The notes under the pieces were generated by a model. The model ran no database searches. It saw only the letters and a list, made by a program, of their open reading frames with translations, and had not been told where the DNA came from. A DNA stretch of 64,000 bases. Origin: Populus alba (Eukaryota > Streptophyta > Magnoliopsida > Malpighiales > Salicaceae). The stretch's first letter is position 1; every line of letters starts with the position of its first letter. The stretch covers positions 16,285,357-16,349,356 of the forward strand of contig NC_133302.1 in the NCBI RefSeq assembly GCF_005239225.2, in the 5' to 3' direction. Of the stretch, positions 12,001-23,133 are shown in pieces. Position numbers and translations under genes: made by a program.

Positions 12001-12996
12001 ACTGGCTTAAAGGAAGAACAACAACAACTGACAACGTCTTCAAAACGACGCCGTTTGGGAGATAAAAACGGCCATTTTACGTTTTAGCCCATGCAGTTTT
12101 AAAATTCTTATAATTTAGCCCCTGGTCTAAACTGTAATTGCCCCCCTGCATTTGAGCGCCTTTTCCAATGTGATCCTTGGATTTTAATTACGCAATTTGA
12201 GCCCCAAACGTTAATATTTCTTCAATTAAGTCCCTGATTTCATTAATTTAATTAAATCCAAGTCCAGTTAAGTCTAAAACTTATCACTTCTCCAATTAAG
12301 CCCCTAATTGGATTAATTAAATTAATTCCAAGCTTAATTAAGTCTCAAAACTTATCAATTCTCCAATTAAATCCTTGATTGGATGAATTAAATTAATTTC
12401 AAGCTTAATTAAATCTCAAAACTTATCAATTCTCCAATTAAACCCTTAATTGGATTAATTAAATTAATTCCAAACTTAATTAAATTAATTTCAAAGTTTA
12501 ATTAAAACCCAAAACTTTCAATCATTTTGCCATTAACCCAAATTTTAATTCATCTTTCATTTATTTCATTTTACTTATTTTTTCATCATTATTATTTTCT
12601 CATCATCATTTTTTTTTATCAGTTTCAGTAAATAAAATAATAATAATAATTAGAATAAAATGGTCAAAAATTGGGTTATAACAAGGTGGACCCGATAAAA
12701 ATCGGGTTTACGGGCTCTCCAACACTACCGCGGCCAACTTGCGGTCGACCGGTACTGCTTCAACCGCTGGGAGCTCCCAATTTGTATCGAGCTCCCAATC
12801 TAAGGAGTTTGTGGCCTTGCAGCAAAGGTGCAACCACCTATCAGAGGCATACACACAACTCAAAGAAGAGCAAAGATTGACGAACGAACAACACAGAGCA
12901 GAGTCTGAACAACAAAGAACGGCTATGAAGCTTCGGTAAATGGTCATGAACATGAACAAGGTGGAACATGTGCGCCTAATCCTTTTTGCCACCTAA
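9048..12996 (+). pseudogene. CACTA TNPA-like gene (Transposase_24 family), decayed and interrupted by a solo LTR
   Basis: Exons by splice borders and frame: 9048-9280, 9379-9517, 9618-9688, 9767-10040, 10108-10227, and 10314 onward, interrupted at 10403 by the LTR insertion and resuming at about 12684. Family motifs are a Ser-rich N-terminus, WMPQINAWFRRFE, VTRVWENHAAIR, IYIPKDIWPHYLQHVTSERF, SVTTHTGGSVPFSAHAKRM, LGREPSPMKLFVETH, RVYGLSNTTAANLR and a C-terminal Gln/Glu-rich coiled coil. Stops in the expected frame occur at 9621 (TGA), 9792 (TAG), 9837 (TAG), 10180 (TAA) and 12937 (TAA). Each could come from an Arg or Gln codon by a C-to-T change. In En/Spm the cognate protein binds the subterminal repeats; this copy cannot make it. 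Confidence 0.75.
10404..12683 (-). mobile_element. Solo LTR (about 2.28 kb) nested in the Transposase_24 exon
   Basis: On the plus strand the insertion begins TGTCGCACCCGAC and ends GGGTTATAACA (TG..CA). It is flanked by AAGTG (10399-10403) and AGGTG (12684-12688), a 5-bp duplication with one mismatch. Removing it rejoins the transposase reading frame. I infer minus orientation because the complement starts TGTTATAACCC and ends GGTGCGACA, a common plant Gypsy LTR layout with the conserved GGCGACTCC block before the end. It includes a (TC)n run at about 11812-11832 and a TATATAA motif near 11871. No internal region or second LTR is present. Related fragments lie at 27115-27260 and 29436-30735. 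Confidence 0.75.
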
Positions 12997-13224
12997 CCCT
13001 CATCCTCCTCCTCCACCTTTATATTAATTTTTAATAAACATTATTTACATTTAAATTTTGTTTAATTTTTTTTTTGAAACACATTCATTTTGTAATGAAT
13101 ATTATTTCACTTTGAGTTTTTGTTGCTTAATATAAATTTTATTTGCATAATTGGTTTGTATTACCATTAATTTATATTTTTTTTAAAATAATTAAAAAAC
13201 AATTAAAAAAAACAATTACAACAG

Positions 13225-13640
13225 GGATTTACCGACGGAAAAACTCCGTCGGCATTGGACAGTGTCTGCCACCGTCACCGACCATCACCGACGGAACAAA
13301 TCGTCGGTATACATTACTGACGTATTTACCAGACGACAATATTCGGTCGTATAAAATATCACGACACTTTTGCCGACGGAGTTTAGTCGTCGGTAATTTT
13401 TATAACCACCGACGGAAAAATATTCCGTCGGTATATTCAAGCAGGAAACTTTTTTTTTTTGCGCGCCACGGTCCGTCGGTAAAAGTTTTTTTTGTATTTT
13501 CAACCGATATAGCGACGGAATGTGGAATCACCGACAAAAGGTATTCCGACGGGAGTATTCTGTCGGTAATATAGTCGGTAAATACTTTACCGATGAAAGT
13601 TCTATCACACACCGACGGAATATTTCCGTCGGTAAAAAAC
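13225..13640. repeat. Right subterminal repeat cluster of the CACTA element
   Basis: About a dozen ACCGACGGA/TCCGTCGGT-type motifs, many paired as short hairpins, run up to about 17 bases before the right end at 13657. The ORFs that cross it on both strands are repeat artefacts. Confidence 0.8.
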
Positions 13641-13657
13641 TGTGAAATCTTGTAGTG

Positions 13658-16241
13658 ATTATGCCAAAAAAATATGTATGTATTGAAAAGTTACTAAGCT
13701 AGCATTAATTTGGTAAATCTCCCAGAAAAAAAAAATTATTTTTGTAATTTTTAAACAACATCAACATGATATATTAAAAAAAAAAAAAAACATCATTTCA
13801 ATTGTATATCAAACACATTATTGTTTAAATTTCCTTGGATATTTTAAACAACATGAACATGATATATTATAACTTTGAGAATACTACATTCTTTTTCCTA
13901 TTCATATTTAAAAAAAATATTGAATCACCCTTGATAACATGCTGTCCAACTAGTTAATTTCAATATGACAGTAGTGTAATCCAATTCTAAAAGGCTTTTT
14001 TTTTTTTTTTCCCTTGAAACCTCAGTATATTCTCGATCTTTCTTTTAATATTATTTGTTTAAAGAGTAATTAAAGCATTAAGTGTAAGATTAAACATGCT
14101 AGATAACAATAACTAAAAAACAACTAATGCATTAATAAAATAACAAATATAAAAATATATGTAAACATAGAATCTAAGACAGGACCAGCAAGATTATTAT
14201 CTATCAAGAGTCAATAGGTAGTATTTGCCCACTGAATTCAAGCATTGCGTTTGCTAGTTGCCACTTACAATGCTTGCTCGTGCAAGTATCAATAAAGACA
14301 GGACCACCAACAAATCAATTAATTGCACTACGTACATAGGAAATGAGAATCCGACATGAATCTAGGATATGGTAGGCCATTGCTTAATCTATGAGGACAT
14401 TCATGCTTGGTTCTTGTCTAATGGGCAGCAAGAAAATCTCAATCCAATATTTTCCTTGCAGAGAATGAGCACATAAAGTCTGAACCAAAATCAAAGCTGC
14501 AATTAATAAATTAATGCTGAGCCCTTAATTAAACTAGGAGAATTAAAATGATTTTATATGACTAAATCGAATTCTGTAATCTGAGAATTTGGAAACCTGG
14601 ATTAAAAAAAAATTACTTCAAACTAAACTGTATTAACTTTGTTTTAAAAATCATTATCATACTTTCAAAAACTCTTAAAAAGCAAACAACAGTGGAAGAC
14701 TGTTTTGGCTTTAAAGAGATAAAAAAAAAAAAAAACTAATTTACATGCATTGAATCATAAATGCATTAAAATTCAAAACCAGAACTATTGTTTGATAATA
14801 TATTAAGCCATCTATTTCCATTTTCTCAAATTTAGACTAAAAGAGAAACTCAATCTCATCTGTATTTATTTAACATGATCATGTTCTATCTCATGAAACC
14901 CACAATAAAACTAACTATTAATACCTCAGTAATGTCATGCTCTATCTACACTTTTCCTTCCTCTAGTATTTATATCATATTTTCTATGGTTGATTAATTC
15001 TTCTACATTGTAGGATCACTAGATAATGATCGATCCTTGGTTGAACCGATAAAAGAAGTTGTACTTGTGTACAGATTCAAAAGAAATTACGAGTGTGAAA
15101 TTAAAGATTGTGAAAAAAATATTGCAAGCCATATGATAACTAGCATAATGGGTTTTCGCATAACTTGGTGGCTCGGTCAGAAACCACTAAAAGAGTTTAT
15201 AGTGCTGAATATATGGTGGTTGCTCACTAAGGCTTAATGGATTTAGTTATTTCACAAAGTTACCCATGACTACCTCAGTGGCAATACTTTAAACAAGAAA
15301 AGAGGCACCCCGTTTTGAAGCAAAACCATGAGCAACAAAAAATAGGACTTAGCATAGAGAACCAATCCTTGTGTGGTTTTTTTTTCAAGCCATTTAGTGA
15401 ACTATGAAGTTTAAACATATAAAAGGGATTAATAAAATTTATAAATCTAGGAGGTTGGGACATGTAATTAAACTTCCTCGTCCAAAGCACCATTAGGAAA
15501 AGCATTATAAATACCAAGTTGTCGGATTGTCCATCCTTAGTGAGTGTCAAGCAAAGAACAACTTAAATTGTGGTGGGTTTTAATCACTAAACTAAACGTC
15601 TCACACTAATTGATTCATTCCTGTTAGTGAAAGCCTTTTGCAACCACACGAGACTTGAAACCTTGCAAGAATTCCATTAGCCTTTTTCTTCACTTTATAA
15701 ACCAACAATATTCAGATAGAGTTCACGAGGCACCAAAGACCAAGTTCCATTTTATAGAAGAGGGTGATGCTTAGCTAGTGTAACTGCACACCACTTGGAT
15801 GCTGGAGTGCAAGAGCAAAGCTAGATGGTTCAAGTAAGATGCAAAGAGGTGTTGGTTGTAACCTGAAGTTTGTAGTTTGACAAGCTTGTGGCCATTCAAA
15901 GCACTAGGTTTAGCTTATGTTTATTACCTACTTTGCTTAGTTTTTACTATGAACTCTAAGTTTATTGGATGAGTTCAGGTTGGTGCCTGTAATCCATTGA
16001 ACAAAAGGAATCTCAGGTTCAGCATATTGGGATAGATCTGCTACTAAATTCAAACAAAGATAAGTGCTTAATAAGACATGACCTCGAGTTAGCAACCGTG
16101 CAGGTGAATGGAAACTCAAAACAACATAACCTACATTTTGAAACTTATTTTGAGATGGTGAAAAGATATATTCATGAAACACCAATATCCAAGTCAGAGA
16201 TGGATTATATCCTGAAATTTTAGAAAATAAATGATACACAA
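13658..16241. other. Intergenic region, no gene recognised
   Basis: Mostly AT-rich sequence with homopolymer runs. Short ORFs at 15037-15237 (+) and 15275-15550 (-) show no recognisable motif and no splice-consistent extension. The segment ends at the CACAA target duplication of the Gypsy element (16237-16241). Confidence 0.6.
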
Positions 16242-17189
16242 TGATGTGTCGTGAATGATTGAAAATCGGCAACAATGATTCTAATGAAAATGGATGAAGG
16301 ATGGGTCTGGTTGTGTTGTCTTTCTTTTGGTATTTAGGCTGGATTGTAGTGATTTTAAGGTAAATAAGATGGAGGATAGACTAGAATGATACTTTGATAA
16401 GTCGATCTGGACGCCACAAAGATCAATCTAGGATTTCGACGCCACACTCTTTGTGATTGAAGAGTGATAAGTCAGGTAGGGTTTTTCACAAAAACGAATT
16501 TAAAAGAACAACTCTTAATTCTCTGAATTAAGTTTTCAAATCTTGGCCAAAAGTGTTTATTTCATATTCTGATACATATTTTATCTTTGGAACATCCTCC
16601 AAAGTTAGGTGAATTCAACATGACAGAAGTCAAGCCTAAAAACTAGACTTTTAATAAAGCAAGTAGACAAATTTAACTAACACACGTTTTTTGTTGACAT
16701 TTCTAAAACATATGCAGATGAAATTTAAAACAGCCATAACTTTTGACACAAAAGTCCAATGCACTCATGGTTGGACAATATAGAAAGATCACGTTCTGAA
16801 CTTGAATTTTACCTACATAAATCTTGTTTTCACATGCATTGGATGACTTCAAATTCCGGTTCAAAATCCATCTACTGTTTCTGACCGTAAACAGCGTCAA
16901 TTCCTTTCACTTGCATTATCAATCCAAATACAAGTAGCCCAACATGAAAAGAACCATTAAGGGCTTTTCCCATCTCCAAGTTCCAATTGTAGGCAAATAA
17001 GCAACCCTTGAACCAATTTCAAACTGATTGCTAATTTTTAACTCCGACGCAGCTTCAATCATTGCAATTTGATTCGTCAAGGCCCGTTGTAGTTGTTTCG
17101 CTCTCGCTCTTGTCATTGGACCATCTGAATCCTCTTGCATATTAGATTTAGCTTTACGAGATGGATTATAATTCCCATGATGCACATCA
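16242..17189 (-). repeat. 3' LTR of the Gypsy element
   Basis: About 948 bp, bounded by the 7-bp inverted ends TGATGTG and CACATCA. The gag-pol reading frame appears to run on into this LTR and to stop at 16919, so about 90 C-terminal codons would be LTR-encoded. Confidence 0.93.
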
Positions 17190-20100
17190 TCAGCCCCGGG
17201 GTTGAAAATGATTTGTCCTCAAAATCAGAATCGTCATCATCATCCAAGTACGGAGATAAGTCTTTCACATTAAAAGTAGCTGATACGTTGTAATCACAGG
17301 AAGATCTACCTTATACGCATTGTCATTCACCTTCTCTATAATACGAAATGGACCGTCAGCTCTTGGCATCAACTTGGACTTACGTTTGCTTGGAAATCTT
17401 CCCTTGCTAATATGAATCCAAACAAGATCTCCAGGTTCAAACCTGACCATCTTTCGCCCCTTGTTAGCTTGTTTAGCATACTTTGTTGTTTTCTCCTCAA
17501 TATGTAGTCGAACCTGCTCATGTAGTTTCTTCATCAATTCTGCCTTTCTAATTCCATCCATAGATGTCCTCTCATCAATTGGAATATGAACAAGATCAAT
17601 AGGAACACAAGGATTAAAGCCGTAGACAACCTCAAATGGTGAAAATTTTGTAGCCCATGCACACTACGATTGTATGCAAACTCCACAATCGGCAAACAAG
17701 TATCCCAACTCTTCAAATTCTTATGTATAATAGCTCGTAACAAAGAAGATAAAGTTCGGTTTACTACCTCAGTTTGTCCATCAGTTTGTGGATGACATGC
17801 CGTACTGAAAAGTAACTTTGTTCCAAGTTTCCTCCAAAGAGTCTTCCAAAAGTGGCTTAAGAACTTTGTATCACGATCAGAGACAATGCTTTTAGGAATT
17901 CCATGCAAACGAACAATCTCTTGAAAGAACAAATCAACAACATGTACTGCATCGTCAGTTTTCGTACAAGGAATGAAATGGGACATTTTCGAGAATCGAT
18001 CAACCACCACCATTATTGAATCCTTCCCACGTTGTGTTCTCGGTAGTCCAAGTATAAAGTCCATGCTAATGTCCATCCATGGTTGCTCTGGAATAGGCAG
18101 TGGCATATAAAGTCCACACGCATTCTCTTTACCTTTAGCTCTCTTGCAAATAGCACATCTTTCAATTACCTTGTGTACATCCCGTAACATGCTGGGCCAA
18201 AAAAAATGTTCTTTCAGCAGCTCATAAGTCTTCTTCTCCCCAAAATGACCACCACTATGAGCCTCTCGCACAAGCAACTCCCATAATGAACCTGAAGGAA
18301 TACACATTCTGCCCATTTTGAACAAGTAACCTTCATGCATAAAGAACCCATCACAAGCTCCCTTTGCACATTCGGCAACCACATTAGTAAAGTAGGAATC
18401 ATTGGCATACTGATCCTTCACATTTTCAAAACCCATCAGCCTTGCATTCAACATAGAGATCAGTGCGTACCTCCTAGAAATAGCATCAGCAACCACATTA
18501 ACTTGCCCTTTCTTGTACTTTATGACATAAGGAAATGACTCCATGAACTCCACCCATTTAGTATGTCTTCGATTCAACTTGTTTTGCCCCTTAAGATACT
18601 TCAAGGCTTCATGATCAGTATGTATAACAAATTCTTTAGGCAACAAGTAATGCTGCCATACCTCCAGAGCCCGAATCAAAGCATAGAACTCCTTGTCGTA
18701 AATAGAGTAGTTCAAACACGCTCCATTTAACTTTTCACTGAAGAATGCAATCGGCCTCTTTTCTTGCATCAAAACAGCACCAATTCCAACCCCGAAAGCA
18801 TCACACTCTATTTCGAATGTTTTAGCAAAGTCTGGAAGTGCTAAAACTGGAGTTGTACACAACTTTTCCTTAATTAGCTCGAAAGCTTTCTGCGCATCTT
18901 CACTCCATCTAAACTCCTTCCCTTTTTTCAAGCATTCTGTCATAGGAGCAACAATAGAGCTGAAGTCTTTCACAAATCGCCTGTAGAAAGAAGCTAAACC
19001 ATGGAAACTCCTCACATCAGTGATACTAGCAGGTTTTGGCCAGTCTCGAATTGCCTCAATTTTCTCCTCATCAACTCTAACTCCCCTGCTAGAGATAATA
19101 TATCCAAGAAACACGACACTTTCTTTACAGAAGTAACACTTTGTGAGTTTCCCATACAACTTAGAATCTTGCAAAGTCTCAAACACAACTCTAAGATGCT
19201 TCACATGATCATCAAAGGTCTTGCTATACACCAGGATGTCGTCAAAATATACTACAACAAACAGCCCAATATACTTCTTCAAAACATGATTCATAAGCCT
19301 CATAAATGTACTAGGTGCATTAGATAACCCAAACGGCATTACCATCCATTCATATAACCCCTGTTTAGTTTTAAATGTTGTTTTCCATTCATCTCCCTCT
19401 TTCATTCTAATTTGGTGATAGCCACTCATCAAATCGACTTTAGAAAACAATGCAGCACCATGCAACTCATCAAGCAAATCATCAAGTCTGGGTATAGGAA
19501 ATCGATACTTAACTGTTATTTTGTTGATAGCACGGCTGTCCATGCACATCCTCATGGTACCATCTTTCTTCGGTACAAGCAAAGTAGGTACGGAACATGG
19601 ACTAAGTGATTCTCGCACATAGCCCTTCTCTAAGAGCTCACCGACCTGCCTTTGAATCTCTTTCGCTTCCTCTGGATTACATCTGTATGCTGGTCTATTA
19701 GGAAGTGAAGCTCCCGGCACCAAATCAATTTGATGCTCAATACCACGAATAGGTAGTAATCCTTTAGGTAATTCATCTGGAAACACATCTTTAAATTCTT
19801 CAAGTAATTCCTTAATCTGTCTTGGTAAGTCCAATCCTTCTACTTGTAATAGTTGTTTTGCCCAGACCATGAAAACAATCCCTGTTGTGGCTAATGCTTG
19901 TTTGATGTCTCCTTTTTTGGCTAACAACAGCCCCTTTCGTGATGTCACCTCCTTTTGTTGGCTTCGTAACTGATCCTCTCTAACTTGTTGAGAACTCAGT
20001 GGTAACAAGTTCACCTTCTTTCCATTCAACATAAAAGAATAAGTGTTCTTTCGTCCATTGTAGGTCACATCCTTATCAAACTGCCATGGACGACCCAGCA

Positions 20101-21559
20101 ACAAATGGCTAGCTGACATTGGTGCAACATCACATACAACCTTGTCATGATAGGTTTTAATGGAAAAAGGTACACGAACTTGCTTTGTCACCCGAATCTC
20201 CCCATTCTCATTCATCCATCGCAAACTATAGGGTCTGGGATGTGGAAGGGTATTTAAACCCAATTTCTCCACCGAGGTAGTTGACACAACATTAGTGCAA
20301 CTTCCATTATCAATGATCATCCCGCACACCTTTTCTCGAATCTGACATCGAGTATGAAAGATGTTCTCGCGTTGCTCATCACTAACGTCAATTTGTGCAT
20401 TCAGAACCCGTTGAACAACCAACAAATCTCCCTTCACTGGTTCGAAATCCTCTTCTTGTTCAGCCACTTGTACCTCATCTTTGTCTTCAGTTTCAACCTC
20501 ATCTCCACTGATCAGCTCTCCATGATCCCCATGCAAAATCATCACCCTTTTATTTGGACATTCCGAAGCAATATGCCCATGTTCCAAGCACTTGAAGCAC
20601 TTGATGTCCCGAGACCTCCTAGGGTGTTGAGGTTCTGTCACCTTCTCCTTTCCCTTCAAAGAATCAGAACTGGTATTCCCCTTGCTAAACTCCACCTTCT
20701 CATCTCGTTTAGGTGTGCTCCATGTTCGTGTAGGCGTAGAAACAGCCCTTGTCGCGCTTGACATAGTTACACTAGTTCGGACACCTCCTCGTCTCTGCTG
20801 CCTCTCTACTCGGGTTGCAAGCTTTATAACTTCCTCAAGGAAGATGTACGGTTGTAACTCAACAACATTAGCTATATCCTTCCTCAACCCTCCAAGAAAT
20901 CTAGCTATTGTTTGCTCTTGAGGTTCCATCAATTCACATCGAATCAGCAGCAATTCAAACTCTTTCACATACTCTTCCACACTCAAAGATCTCTGTCGCA
21001 AAGTTTGAAGTCTGATGTATAGCTCCTGTTTACAGTAATCAGGAACAAATCTCTTCTTCATCACTCTTTTCATAGTTGCCCATGTTGCAATCTCCTCCTC
21101 TTCATCCCTTCTCCTCTAAATCTTTACGTTTTCCCACCATAAAAGAGCATAATCTGTAAACTCAAGTGCTGCCACCTTGCACTTCCTTTCTTCAGAATAT
21201 TCATACCATTCAAACACCTTTTCAACCTTCTGAATCCACTCCAAGTATTCCTTAGGTGAACTACTTCCTCTAAACGGTGGAATCTTATAATTCTGCCTTC
21301 TTGGTCTGACCCTATCATCAGCCTCATCATCCCCATTTGGATCTTCGTCAGCTTCTGTAATATCATTTCGTGGCACCCTAAGTGCTTGTCTCGGTTGGGG
21401 TTGCAAATTATTTCTTTGCATCCTTTGCATAAGGGTATTTAACTGTTCACGAATTCCAGTCATCTTATCCCGAATCTCAGCATGAGATCGTTGTAAGCCC
21501 ATGACCTGTGCCTGTTCCAAACTTAACCCTCTTGGCAAATCTTCTTTATCTCCAGCCAT
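16919..21559 (-). pseudogene. Gag-pol polyprotein of the Gypsy element, one stop and three apparent frameshifts
   Basis: The likely start is the ATG at 21557-21559 (product MAGDKEDLPRG), outside the LTR. The gag domain has ALLWWENVK near 21130, then an in-frame TAG at 21116-21118, after which the same frame stays open to 17534. From the internal Met at 21073: zinc knuckle C159-C162-H167-C172; protease IIDNGS with Asp255; RT with YFDD at 609-612; RNase H residues D758, E795, D820 and D863; integrase zinc finger H939/H943/C973/C976 and catalytic D1005, D1066, E1102 (35-residue spacing between the last two). Beyond that the frame shifts near 17654-17656 (C run one short), near 17297, and near 17194-17197. 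The C-terminus has PMTRARAKQLQ. All enzymatic domains look complete. Either it is recently inactivated, or some breaks are consensus errors. Confidence 0.9.
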
Positions 21560-21642
21560 AGTTAAGTCTGTCAACCTTAATTCTAGCAAAACTTTCTTCT
21601 TGTTGTTGTTGTTTTTGGCTCTTGTCTTAGATCGCAACTGAT

Positions 21643-21654
21643 GTTCTGATACCA
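21643..21654 (-). other. Primer binding site of the Gypsy element
   Basis: On the minus strand the sequence is TGGTATCAGAAC, two bases inside the 5' LTR. It matches the common plant initiator tRNA-Met primer site TGGTATCAGAGC with one mismatch. Confidence 0.85.
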
Positions 21655-21656
21655 GA

Positions 21657-22599
21657 TGATGTGCCGTGAATGATTTGAAAATCGGCAACAATGATTCTAA
21701 TAAAAATGGATGAAGGATGGGTCTGGTTGTGTTGTCTTTCTTTTGGTATTTAGGCTGGATTGTAGTGATTTAAGGTAAATAAGATGGAGGATAGACTAGA
21801 ATGATACTTTGATAAGTCGATCTGGATGCCACAAAGATCAATCTAGGATTTCGACGCCACACTCTTTGTGATTGAAGAGTGATAAGTCAGGTAGGGTTCT
21901 TCACAAAACGAATTTAGAAGAATAACTCTTAATTCTCTGAATTAAATTTTCAAATCTTGGCCAAAAGTGTTTATTTCATATTATGATACATATTTATCTT
22001 TGGAACATCCCTCCAAAGTTAGGTGAATTCAACATGACAGAAGTCAAGCCTAAAAACTAGACTTTTAATAAAGCAAGTAGACAAATTTAACTAGCACACG
22101 TTTTTTATTGACATTTCTAAAACATATGCAGACGAAATTTAAAACAGCCATAACTTTTGACACAAAAGTCCAATGCACTCATGGTTGGACAATATAGAAA
22201 GATCACGTTCTGAACTTGAATTTTACCTACATAAATCTTGTTTTCACATGCATTGGATGACTTCAAATTCGGGTTCAAATCCATCTACTGTTCTGACCGT
22301 AAACAGCGTCAATTCCTTCACTTGCATTATCAATCCAAATACAAGTAGCCCAACATGAAAAGAACCATTAAGGGCTTTTCCCATCTCCAAGTTCCAATTG
22401 TAGGCAAATAAGCACCCTTAAACCAATTTCAAACTGATTGCTAATTTTTAACTCCGACGCAGCTTCAATCATTGCAATTTGATTCGTCAAGGCCCGTTGT
22501 AGTTGTTTCGCTCTCGCTCTTGTCATTGGACCATCTAAATCCTCTTGCATATTAGATTTAGCTATACGAGATGGATTATAATTCCCATGATGCACATCA
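21657..22599 (-). repeat. 5' LTR of the Gypsy element
   Basis: About 943 bp, same inverted ends as the other LTR, followed by CACAA at 22600-22604. It carries the same pol-derived C-terminal coding segment as the 3' LTR, but with no start, so the minus-strand ORF ending at 22368 is a shadow. Confidence 0.93.
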
Positions 22600-22923
22600 C
22601 ACAAGCTTGTGCTTATTATATGAAAAAAAGATTGGGTAGAACAAACAACTAGAAACCTTAAGATATAAATACTTTGGTTTAGATTTAAACACATACTTAA
22701 AAGGAGACAAAGCATGAAAAAAATGAAGTGGGAATTATGTTTATTAAATACATAGCAGTGCCCAAGGCAAAATGCCAAAAATTAAAAAGGAATAATTGCA
22801 TGGCCTAGCTATAAAGGTGATACTCGTTTCAACAATATATTTAAGGGTTCAAAACTGAACGTCAACTCTAGAAGTAACTTACTCTAATTCTAGAATTAAA
22901 GAACCCCCCCCACACCCCCCCAC

Positions 22924-22960
<37 letters not shown>

Positions 22961-23133
22961 TACTATATAGAATAAATCTATACATAATAAATTACAATAT
23001 TTTTATCTAGAAATCCACAGTTAAATATAAAGATTTGAAAAAAATGCTTATAGAGATTTAATTAAGAGATATTTTAGGTAGAAGACTTGCTCAAACCTTT
23101 GTCCATAAAGGCTCTAATTAGTGGAATGTATAA
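22600..23133. other. Short intergenic segment with C-run and (CA)n microsatellite
   Basis: No gene is visible. Runs of C followed by about fifteen CA units lie at 22903-22959. The segment ends at the TATAA target duplication (23129-23133) of the adjacent solo LTR. Confidence 0.7.

Larger units (their letters stand above)
5357..13657 (+). mobile_element. CACTA (En/Spm) DNA transposon, about 8.3 kb, with 3-bp target duplication
   Basis: The left end reads CACCACCAGAAATT (first CACTA mutated to CACCA). The right end reads CTTGTAGTG, whose complement is CACTACAAG. ATT flanks both sides (5354-5356 and 13658-13660), the 3-bp duplication typical of CACTA elements. Clusters of ACCGACGGA / TCCGTCGGT subterminal repeats lie inside both ends and also, unusually, in the middle (about 6990-7640). 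It encodes a transposase-associated-domain ORF (6202-6798) and a decayed Transposase_24 gene (9048-12996). The catalytic TNPD core (Transposase_21) is not present, so the element cannot move by itself. Confidence 0.9.
16242..22599 (-). mobile_element. Ty3/Gypsy LTR retrotransposon, complete structure, 5-bp target duplication
   Basis: Two LTRs (16242-17189 and 21657-22599) begin TGATGTG and end CACATCA on the plus strand. CACAA occurs on both flanks (16237-16241 and 22600-22604). On the minus strand the 5' LTR is the right one; next to it lies a primer binding site like that for initiator tRNA-Met, then gag-pol. Domain order gag, zinc knuckle, protease, RT, RNase H, integrase places it in Ty3/Gypsy. 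I saw no chromodomain. By eye the two LTRs differ by about fifteen substitutions plus numerous one-base homopolymer indels, suggesting a fairly recent insertion. Confidence 0.95.

Noticed and set aside
15037..15550. Short ORFs with Trp-rich or Cys-rich ends
   Set aside because: No recognisable family and no supporting exon structure.
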